NCBI GenBank assembly: GCA_032191485.1
Contig: JAVDOI010000006.1
Location: 11,291,556-11,355,555 of the forward strand
Direction of reading: 5' to 3'
Origin: Leptoclinus maculatus
Taxonomy: Eukaryota > Chordata > Actinopteri > Perciformes > Stichaeidae
DNA length: 64,000 nucleotides
Shown piece after piece: positions 1-12,000 of this stretch. The notes below the pieces were generated by a model, which was not told where the DNA came from, searched no databases, and worked only from the letters and a program-made list of their open reading frames with translations. Each line of letters starts with the position of its first letter. Positions within the stretch are counted from its first letter, which is position 1. The translations under genes were made by a program, and so were the position numbers.

Positions 1-3000
1 TGACAAGATAGCATTATCTAGGAGGCTGCCTTGCTATGGACACTTAAATAGTGCTTGTTTATAGAGTGTTAGATTAAACAGTGGGTGATAGGGCGGTAAA
101 CACAAGTAAGGACCGACCTGGTCAAGTCTGACTGAATTTGACACTGTAGGAACCCATTCCAGTATCAAGTGGACCCGACCAGACTTCACATCATTCAGAG
201 TGTACCACTACAACAGAGAGAAAGTCATTTAAAGAAACAGGGCAACGCCCTTTATGTAAGCAAATGACACAGAACAGAGTTAAGAAATCACATGGCACGG
301 CTTCAGATCATGAGTTATTGACTAACCTGATCTGTGTACTGGGATCTGATGACCTCATTTAGCTTAATACTGAATCTGTGAACATGAAAACAGGCAAATG
401 ATTAACAAGATGTATTACTTCCAGAAACAAAGATTCCCTATGTTGACGCTATGGTGTGTATATTAATAGAACTTAATGAAAACTGAAGAAAATAAATCAA
501 CCCACTGGATTAATAAAGGTAATTTCCAGGTATTTGTAAATACCCCTCCTGTAAATATTTCATAAATCCACCCACATCAAATATTAAGTCTATGTTGATG
601 ATTGGCAGCTGCTGGACCCCACTGTGAATGGCTATTGCATTTCAGTGCAAAATGATGTAAAGTCAGAGGTGTATCTCTGTAATAATTATCATCATGCAGA
701 TCAGTGCACTCAGTACTTCTTCACTTCTTATCTAAAGTACTTATATAAGTGACCGATTAACCACCAATAAGACACATACCTGCCAAGGAAGTCATCAGAA
801 TCTAAATCCTTATCAAATGCTTCAAACTTGATCTCCTGGACGCTGCGCCCACTCAAAACCAGCTGTTAAAAACAAACAAAACACATTTTTGTCCAAAATA
901 CTGTACATGCATTGAAATCCAGACAATATGCAATGCTTGCACTGAGAATACTTCATACCTCATACATTTCCTTCCATGTTGGGTTCAGATTCTCCTTGAT
1001 GACATGGCTTTTAAATGTAACTCCCCCTATGTTGATCTTGACATAGGGGTCGCTCTTGCCCTTCACCATGCCCCCCATCAGGTTATCCTTGGCAACCAGA
1101 TTCTGGGCCTCCAGCAGGTGAATCCTCAGCAGCCCCTGCAGGATGAAGACTGTAAATGTTAGAAAGCATAAAGCGAATCACTGAACACACAACATAGTAG
1201 CTTGGTAATGTGACTCTACTATATATATACATATTAAAGAGCTGCACCTCGCTGTACACTGCGAAAGGAAGTGCTTTCTTATTGTTTCAAATAATACAAT
1301 TATACAAACAAAATCAAAAAGGGGCAGTGACGAAGAACAAATACAACAGTTCCACTCGGCTAATCAAGGCATGAACCCACCTCTTCACCAAAGTCCTGGC
1401 TGGGGGTTGTGTGTGGTTGAAGAACTTCTGTGACCTCTGCTGGCCCCAGGGTGTCAGTGGGAAGACTAGTCACTGTGGCTTGAGCAAGGTTGCCTAAACC
1501 AGTACTACACAGACACGGTGCAGAAATGTAAACATATTAGGTCCATTATAAATATTATATTTATGGATCTTTGAACCAACATTTAAGGGTAAAAAATATA
1601 TATTTTCTTATTTGCTGTGACGTGGAGCTCACCCCGCTGTTTGCATTTGCTGCGGTTCAAAGTCTCCTTCAACTGCTGTGTCTGACTGTGTGGGATGCTC
1701 TTCTGGATCTGTTGGCTCCTCCACCAGCTGAGCACAATTACATGAAGGTTATGAAGGTGTAAATAGACTGGTTAAACATGATAACAACTGACTATAATGC
1801 GCCATGACTCACTGCAGCAGCAGGGAATGTATCAAGCGCCGTGTGAATGGCAGCTGGTTCAGCGGGAGCAGCATCTTCTGCGGAGGCCGCAGCATCTTCT
1901 GCATCTTCTGCGGAGGCCGCGGCATCTTCTGCGGAGGCCGCGGCATCTTCTGCTTCAGAGTATTTAAACTGGCTGGATACTGCAATCGATCTGAAAACAC
2001 CCACTGCTGTTACAAAACACCACAGCCAGACTCCTGACTGGAACTAACAACGGAGAATATTAGCTTTTATAGGAGCATATTCGCTTGTACATCCGACCGA
2101 AAGCCAGGCACTACATTTTTTATTTCATGTTTATTAGTGCTAGTTTATGCTTCAAACTTGTATTTATTTCTATTATTTTGAATGTTATATAGACCAAGTT
2201 ACAGTCTGAAGAGTTTTATGTGTATTATTAAACCAGGCACACAACACTCACTCATCTTTTGTCAGCTCGGAGCTTTTTTTGTCCTCACTGGCTGTGGAAA
2301 TAACCACTTCTTCCTTCTTTGAACCAGTCGCAGAAGGCTGTGGAGCCTCAGTCATCCTTGAGCTCAGGACCTGTCAACATGACATTTGCTGTTGACTATT
2401 CTGTATCAATGACAACGGTAACAATGCCCTGTGTGTGTGTCCTCTCTTACCTTGAGCTCAGCCCTCAGTAAGATCTCACTTTCAGGTAAGGCTCCATCCA
2501 GAGGCATCCACTGGTCCAGGACCAGCTGTGGTTCGGAGAGCAGCTCTCTCACAGGGACTACAATAGATCCCATTGGCTGGTCCCATGCGCTCGACAACTA
2601 CAGAGACAAGGACGGATGAATAATGCCGGTCAGAGCGGGAGATGTTCCTGACACTCGCAGCAATCTTTAGCTACTTTTGTAGAGTACACTCACTTTTATT
2701 ATGAGCATCTCCTCTCTAGGGTTGCGAACCAGGAAGTGGAACCCCTCATCCCACTGAGGTGATCTGGAGCGATCACATACCTTCAGATAAAAAAGAAAAG
2801 AAAAGAGGAGGGGTAAATTGGGCAAGGGGTTGTTCTTTGTTTATACAGTTATTGTAATCTGATTTAGTTGTTACTTCTCTTCTCCTTCTCTTGCCACTGG
2901 TATTTTAAACAGCCTAATAAAGGTATTGACAAGTATTACTGTCAAGCCTTGTGCCTTTTTCAATACCACCAGTGGGGGGCGGCAATGTTTACATTTTTCA

Positions 3001-6000
3001 AACTTTAAACATAGTACCCTTTAGTCATCTATCCCATAAAATGTTGAACTATTTGCCAACAAACTGGTTAGGTTTCTTGGAAATTATGATGGGGACTTCA
3101 TAATGACATTTTATCGATTAATGATTGACAGAAATATTCATTAGTTGCAGTCTATGCTGGTACACAAAAGTGTGGGTTTGTTTAATGTCTTTATCATCTC
3201 ATCTCATGTCTCATACCTTGGTTTTGTAGGTTGTTTTACCAAAAACAAGCTCGGCCCCAGCCTTGGGCTCCTTTCCACTTTTCTTAAACTGAACACAGAA
3301 AAACATACATGTGACATTATGAGAGTAGTTTGTATTCTCTCACTGTAATTACGGCAACAACCGTTAGAGTCAACTTCCCTTTCTTGTAAAAAGATGAAAC
3401 ATTCCTGAATAATTGCGTCACATAGTCCAACAACAGTGACTGCTGCGCAGACTTTTTAATCCAGTGAAGACAAAAACATTATCCTAAAGAGTAGGAGTTT
3501 CTCACTTCATGCCAATAGAGCATCTGTTCATCAACATGTGCTTTCCAAATGGCTGTCCATCTATAACTCTGAGAGAGCACACTGTTATAGTGTTCTTCAG
3601 TGCTAAATTACAAGGGACTCACAGGCAATGAGTGTGCTCTGTCAACATAAACAAAGAGCAGGGCTGCAGAGGGAACAGTCTTGTCCTGGTAAGACTGGAG
3701 AGACTGCACATGCATCACCTGCAGCAGAGAAACACATGAAAAATACATTAAAATGACTCAGAACGGATGTGCATGGTGAAATAAACAGGGTATCATTATG
3801 GAATAGAACTGATGTGGGAAGAATAGGCAACACAATTGATAATGATTATAGATATAAATGCGTGAATAAGGGGAGAAAACAAATAATAAAAACTGCACTA
3901 ACTTGGTCCAGGGTGTCATTATGCGACACTGCTGGTACCCACTCCAGTATCAGGCGAACACGTCCAGACTTCACGTCATTTAGGGTGTACCACTGAAACA
4001 GAGAGGGACACTTATTGAATTAAAGCCATTGATGACACCGCAGCAATGACTGAGATACAGTAAGGCAATACGGACCTGGTCTGTGTACTGGGAACGGATG
4101 ATGTCTGCCACACTGATTTTGTATCTGCTCAGAATGAAAACATTTTTTGTACAAGCCAGACCCTTTAATTGCACTAAAATGTTAAATCTAAATTATTAAT
4201 ATTTTCTAATGCTGTGAAAGGTTTGTTTACATAAGAAGTGGTAGTAAACACAGAAGAAATAAAACTAGGATGACTTGATAAACACCAAATGCTGATTTCT
4301 CCATAACTCAAACCAGACAGAAATATACCTGTAATTTATGCTTATGGTGAAATAACTACAGTTTGAGCGTGTACATGTTGACCCACTGAATACCATGCTG
4401 AGGCAGCAAAGCGTTCCAGTCATGGGCAACTAGAAACCTCCACATTAGCCCTCACCTGCCCAGGAAGTCATCTTTGTCCATGTCTTTGTCATACAGCTCT
4501 ACTTGCACCTCTTGTCCTGACTGAGGCCTCAGCACCACCTTAGAAAACACAAGAGTTAAAACAGATAAATCAATCAAAAACGAGGTGGACAGCTTAAAGT
4601 TTTATCATTGCAATCCTATTTGAAATCATGCTCAGAGCAGATCAGACTGTTATTTCATACACACCTCATACATCTCATTCCAGACTGGGTTGAGATTGTC
4701 CTTGATCACATTACTCTTAAACGCAACTCCTCCAACATTGATCTTGGCATAAGGGTCACTCTTGCCCTTCACCATACCGCCCATCATGTTATCTTTGGCA
4801 ACCAGACTTTGGGCCTCCAACAGGATGATTCTCAGCAGCCCCTACAGAAAGGGATCATTAAACTGTATATTGACAGTTTTTTTGTAATAAATGTGATTGT
4901 GTCATGCCGTGGTGCATGTATCTGCTCCTGTAGATCACTATTTTGTGATAGTACCTCACTGGCAAAGCTGAGGTCTGGGGAAGTATGAGGAGGTTGTGCT
5001 ATTGCAGGGGTTGGTAGTTCTTCCACCTTCTCTTCAGTCACAACAGTTGCCGTTTCCTTTACGTCAACATCTTCATGTAAGGTCACTGAGGAGGCAATAG
5101 TCTCCACACGAGGAACGTCCACTGAACTTGACCTAAAACCCAAAGAGTAGCAATAAAAAAACCTAAGTGATAAAAGGGCCAATGGAAAGTATGGACAGAC
5201 ATTTTAAGTTAACTATCTCACCTAAGCACTGTGTCTATTTCCTGTTTTCTCGGTGCCGGGGAAAGGTCTGATGCTGAAGTGACGATGGCCTTATCAGTGG
5301 TACCCGGACATTTGCTGGGAATCAGCATCTGCAGTTGAGTCAAAATGATTATTGTTTCACTTTGTTGACCAGCTTTGTATCCATTTTGATTGTATATATC
5401 AATATCAGTAGAAGTACAAAATGAACGAACTGCCTCAAAAGCCTCATGGCAAAGAAATAAAAGATACAGAGACATATAAATAAGAAAGAAACAGCAAAAA
5501 CATGATCCAGATAGTTACACTGAGTAAAAATAAAATATGGAAAATATAAACACAGATAAAGATTTAAAGAGATATTACAGTTAGACACTGAGAATAAGAT
5601 ATATGGGCATAGAACGAAACAGAGAACATTTATTAGAGAAAGGGACTTATAGTCAAAGTGATAAAGAGATAGAAACCTAATGGACATTCACAAAATATTT
5701 TAAATAATTCAAATAGAGAAAATGACCTTGAGTTCAGCCTTCAGAAGAACCTGACTCTCAGGTGAGGCTCCATCCAAATGGAACCACTGGTCCAGGACCA
5801 GCTCTGGTTCAGAGAGCAGCTCTCTGATAGGAACCACCAGGGAACCAATGGGCAAGGTCCAGCTGTGGGAGAGCTGGAGAAACACAATGCAGGGTGTTAG
5901 CATAGGTGGTATTTATATATATATCCCACTCTATTTACATCTGTATGACCGACACTCTTTCTGTTCCACTTTGACTGTGCACTGTAGTGAGCGTACCTTA

Positions 6001-9000
6001 ACAACAAGGATATCTTCTCTGGGGTCTCGAACCAAGAAGCAGAATGCCTCATCCCACTGAGGTGATGTGGTACGATCACACACCTACAGAGATGCAAGAG
6101 ACAGCTAATATTACCGACAGATCTCATGCCAATCTTACAATCAGTGCTTAGAAAGTACCTTAAAACATAGTAATATCAATTTGCGGTCTTACTGTTGTTT
6201 TGCGGGACATTTCTCCAAGAGTAACCTCTGCTCCTACTTTTGGCTCCTTACCACTCTTCTTAACCTGCAGAGAGACAAACAGGCAATAACAATAGAGGCA
6301 TTTGTATTCTAAACAATAACTGCATATCCTGACATCACCCTTAACATCAGTAGAAAAAGACTCACTGGTAAGCCATCTGCTTGCCCCATGAAGACAAACA
6401 GCAGGCCTGCTGAGGGAACCGCCTTATTTTGGTAGGACTGCCTGGAATAGAACTGAAGAACCTGAAGACACAGAAAGAACCAGTGTGTATGGATCAAGTT
6501 TACCAGCAAATGGCCCACCAATCCATGTCTAGTCTGGGAATACCAACCTGGTCCAATCTGTCTGACTCTGAGGCTGTCATTACCCATTCCAGAATCAGGT
6601 GAACTCGACCAGACTTCACATCACTGAGAGTGTACCACTGAGAGAAGAATTTCAATCATTTTAACACAGGAACAAGGTTACAGATGTATATCTAGTGGAT
6701 TAAGGGTCTTATCAAAGTGAGTTGGAGACCTGCGCACCAACGTGAGTTAGACCCAAGCTATGGCAGGCTTTCATGTTCGCTTATTCTGTCCGCACTCTTT
6801 GAGGCTAAACATGCAGCAATGTGTCTGGAAAGGAAGATCCCACCTGATCAGTGAACTGTGAATCGATGATGTCCTTCAGACTGATCTTCAGCCTGCATGT
6901 TGGGATATGTGAGATTAGAATTTATCTCTAAAGCCATACATTTTATTTCACAATATGATTATTTATAGCTCTTTTACCTGCCCATGAAATCATCTTTCAT
7001 GTCCATGTCTTTATCAAACACCTCCATGTACAGGTCTTGGCCAGGCAGCTGGGTGAGAATCACCTGAGGAGTGAACAAATGTTGCAAATGTAAAAGGACT
7101 GAAACCAATTTACAAATGCATGCGAACTTCGGCCACTTTTTCTTTTCAACAAAACTGTTAACTTTCAATAAATAACCCATGTGTTATTTACCTCATACAT
7201 CTCATTCCACGTGGGGTTAAGATTACTCTTGATAACCTGACTTGTGAATGTTTCGCCCCCGATGTTAATCTTGACATAGGGGTCACTCTTGCCTTTTACC
7301 ATGCCTCCCATGAGGTTATCTTTCGGAACAAGGTTCTGTCCTGCCAATAGGTGAATTCTAAGCAGTCCCTGAAAAAACAATTGCAAACACATTAGAATAA
7401 GCATGTGCAATTTCAGAAAACACAACCGTAAGTCAAAATCATGAGTGTCAGTAATGTCCTCCATTACCTCTGTGGCAAAGCTAGGATGAGGGGAGGTCTG
7501 CTGGGGCAGCTGTCTGGACATTCCAGACTCCAGATTAGATGACGCATCAGATGGAATACGTTCCTCATCTAACCACAGGACCTATGTTACAAAAGAAAAG
7601 AGAAGAGACCGCTAAAATACACAGTTGGGACACCATTATACATATGAAAAAAAGTTTGATCAAAATCAAATTGTTGATTCTATGATTAATAACCTCCAAT
7701 ACTGTGCTTGTTTATTTGACTTATTGGTCATTAATTGGTCTAATGCAGTGACGCATTAGTGAATAGGTCTTGTTGCTATTTACCCTGAGAACTGTGTTGA
7801 TATAGATGCGACTGGCAGATCCAGAGTTGTCCAACTGGAACCACTGGTCCAGAGAAAGATTAGAATTGGACAGCAGACGGGACAAAGGGATGGTCAGACT
7901 GCCCAATGTCTGCACACGGTCAGCGTCCTTCACCTGGTTTATTTGACATGGAGGAAAGCCAAAATAAGACCAAAAGAAGTTTGGCTATCAGAATACCAAA
8001 CACAAAGTTCAGTGCAGAGAAGCTAATCGTTTGAGCCGTTACCTGAATGTCTATGTCCTGCTTGCGAGGATCCTGGATGAAGAAGGTAAAAGCTTCCTCC
8101 CACTCTGGATTAATGGTTGTGTAACAAGTCTGAAGACAAGAATAAAGTGTGCTTATAAAATAGAAATAAATGAAACACAATCTATAGTATTATAATGGTT
8201 TTTTCCCAATCGATATACCTTGCTCTCTCTAGTGATGTCCTGCACAGACAACTGCACCATAGGATTGGGCTCTTTATTTCCCTTCTTCATCTAAAATGAT
8301 ACACAGTTGAAGACAAACATGAATAGACAGCAAGGCATGTGAACAACGGCATTCCGTAACCAAGAGCAGAGCAATAAATAGACTTCATCCTACACCCTGA
8401 CAACACGTGGTTGATGTGAATAATAGTGTGCAAAGGGGTTATCATAGCAACAGCACAAATAACTGATAGGAAGTACCACACAGCATGGTATAATCAGGAA
8501 GTATAAGCCTGCATTGACAGAAACCACAAAGACAGAGTTTCATTCCAAAGATTCTGTCACTACTGTTCCCTTTTGTATATGAATCGACACAGTAGGAACA
8601 GAGCGCTTAACAGCCTTGGACAAAGTTAGGCACACTCAGCCACACTGAAATGGAGGGCACGGCAACAACTTCGTGGAATGTCATGGCAGCTGGCAGTTAC
8701 AGCTCTGCCCCAGTTTAACCACACACAGGAAGCAGCTCTTTGCAGAGCACGAACGTGGGCAAGAGAGGGTAGAGCTATTTGACTCACAGGAAGTGCCTCA
8801 GCCTTGTCCAGATATACAACCAAGATGGCTGAAGAAGGTGGATCGGCAGTCTTACTGGTGACGCTTTCATTCCTCTTTAGGATCTGAGGGAGAATTGCAA
8901 ACAGGTGATTTTAGAGTACAAGGGATTTTTGTTAATGCATCAGAGCAATGCATTAGTTCAATGAGTGTGAGTGACTCAAACCTGCTCTAGTCGATCAGTG

Positions 9001-12000
9001 CTGGGCAGCAAGGCCAGCCACTCCAGTCTGAAATGAACCCGTCCCGACGGAGTTTCTTTCAAAGTGAACCACTGGGAAGACAGCCACAGGCATACATTAA
9101 CAATCCAAAGATTTAAAAACAAAATGCTAATTCAAACTGCGACTGAGACGATAATAGCTGCTACTTACATCATTGACGACTATGGATTTCTTCACAATGC
9201 CCAAATCCAATTTGGTCCTATGTGGAAGAGGAGTGTATGACAGAAATAAATAAAAAGAAGAAAATGTATCGCTAAAAACAAAAGGAGTACAGCATAGAAA
9301 GCAGATGGTGTAACTTTAAAAGTACAGAGACATGCTTCATAAAGAGGTGGTGTACTTTTTCCAACTGGCCAGGAAAGATGACAAGTGAAAGGTGACAATG
9401 CTAAATTGAACATGGGCACACAAGAGACATGAATATGCATATGTACCTGCCCAGGAAATCATCCTGGTCTGTGTCTTTGTCATATACCTCCACCTCCAAC
9501 TCTTGACCAGGCACTTCATGGACTATAACCTGATGTACCAGACACACACAAGGACATGAAGACTGACAGAGGGATTTGTATGGAAGCTGGCTGCGGCCTC
9601 ATGCGACCATGAATGAATATGAGCATTCCTAGCGCTGTCAGTCTGATCCCTCAGAACAAAGTGAAATGATACATGATTGGGTTTGTGCAATGATGACACA
9701 AATATGAAGCTTTCCATTCAACTTTTCATCCTTTTTACCTCATAAATCTCTTCCCACTTGGGAGAGTCTGTGTTGTCAACGTGTTTGGAGGTGAAGGTCT
9801 GAGGGCCAACCCTCAATATGGCATAGGGGTCAGACAAGCCAGCCATAACCCCTTTCACGTAGCTGTCCTTGGCTGCTAGATTCTGTGCCTCCAGTAGGTG
9901 GATGCGTACCACACCCTTAGAAATAAAAGGGGGGGAACCAAGATGTAATGTACTGGTGTTGATGAGATGTGGAAATTATATATTAGTCTTCTTCTATCTG
10001 TAGGTGCATTTCTAGGCTTTTACCCTGGGCAAAGGAGAGCGTAGTTGGGCCACATGCAGGTTTGGAACCAGGGGGACAACCAGGCGGTTGGGCAGCACCA
10101 AGAAGGAGGCAATGGCGTCCATAATCATGCTGTCAGACATGACACTGAGACAAAGAAACAGCATTTTAATGGAAATCTACTGCTGTGTTGACTTTATCAT
10201 CTACTATTCACCGTGTAATAAAACATCAATACAAATATTGTGAAGTTGGGTGTATTATAAGGTTGTGGATATAACCAATGTGTAAACCAATGGAAGTTGA
10301 AATTAAATACAAATTTCAGCATGACTCACTTCAGTCCAGGGATGTCCAACAAATTAGTCATTCCAGTCCAATTGATGTCTAGTTTCTGGTAAGAGATAAC
10401 ACAGAGGGATGTGCTGTATATAGCAAATCAATCAGGATAGATGTGAAATCAATAGCATGAGAAGCATACGAGACTCTATCGAGCTATGAGGTGAATGTAG
10501 ATGGACGTACAGGCCGCTGGATGAAAAACATGGTGACCGCACCCACTATGGGCACATCTCCAATCAGGGGCTCCAAAATCACCCGCATCATCCCATGTAG
10601 CTGAGGACAGAGGAGCACGACAGATGTTTGTGGAAAAACATGGATAAACGCTGACAGAGTGGCACTTTGTCTGCATAATTCAGTTATCCATTTAGACAGG
10701 CAACATCTTTGTATTAATGACATGCTACTCTGTAATTCAATCGAATAATACTTTTAACCTTGAACAGAAAACTGACCTGTATTCCTTTGACTCCAGCTTT
10801 GCAGAAGTATCTCTTCACCTCAACGTCGATCTCTACATTGCCAACATAGCTGAGGACACAATGAAGAACAAAATGTCATCGACAGTAGGGCCTTTTAAAA
10901 CTTGTGATACCAAGGTGATGGTGTTCCCAAATCCAAGGAACAATCGATAAACATTCACCTAATATACAGATCTAGCAGGACTTGTCCTTTGTCATTCTCC
11001 GTGTGTGCCTTGATCCCTACAACCTTCATGGCCTGCAGCAAACAGAAAACACATTTTCAGCACAATAAAAACAGCATGCATCATTTGTGTGAATCTATAC
11101 GGCAGTGTCATATCATACTTGAGCTATCAATGGCATTACCTTGTCTCCCATATCCACTTTTGTAAAGCTGAGGGTTTGGAGGTGGGAACTTGAGGCTCGG
11201 ATAGATGGAGCAATGGTTTCCACCAGCAGCTTCTCAAGGTATTGGCCAACAAATGGCCACACCTGCTGCAGCACCTAGGCAGGCCAACAAGGACGTGGTT
11301 ATAAGCTGCTCTTATTGGTAAGACGCATACCATGATATGCACTGTACATCCCTGCAACCAGAGACTACTTCTTTAAGAAAACGGTCTTCCAAATGCCACA
11401 GCTTCCATCAGCAATAACCAAAGAATGACAAGAGACAGCTGTTGCCAGTAGTCTACTTTGAGTCCTTACATACACCACAATGAATCCTTTGCTCTTCACG
11501 TGTTCATGTTTTACACAATGTTAATGTTGCTACATCAACATGTTCAGTTGTTAAGTCTTTATTCTTTTGGTGAAAGAACCAAAAGCAGAGGCACTGCTTG
11601 TTTATGTGACTGTGGAAAAAAATAAAAAAAAACAGAGCATAAGTGGAGAGTGAGTCATCAGCTGCCTGCTCCTGGGAGGGATGCAGCCTGAGCAACAAGG
11701 GAATCAGCTGACCTCCCGTTCAGTAAGCAGTCTCAAATCACTGCTTTGTCTGTCTCTCTGACGCTTAGATCTCGTGGTTCCGTCAGCATGAGTATTTTTG
11801 TTATTGTATATCTTCATTAGTTTGTCTGAGCTACAAAAAGCAAAGGGGGTGGGGGGGGGGAGAACAATGGCTGCAGTTTTATTAGGTTTGGGGGCTGGGA
11901 AGCTCCTCCTTCCTGGGAGCTAGCCTGTAATGAAATGGAAATGTTGAGAGGGTTTGCCTGGCACTGGGCCTGCTCTCTGCAGGACAGACAGAGTGGCTAC

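Noticed and set aside
1804..2047. Plus-strand Cys/Gly- and Ala/Ser-rich frames
   Set aside because: Antisense readings of the ESYT1 minisatellite exon; the minus frame is supported by splice phase on both sides.
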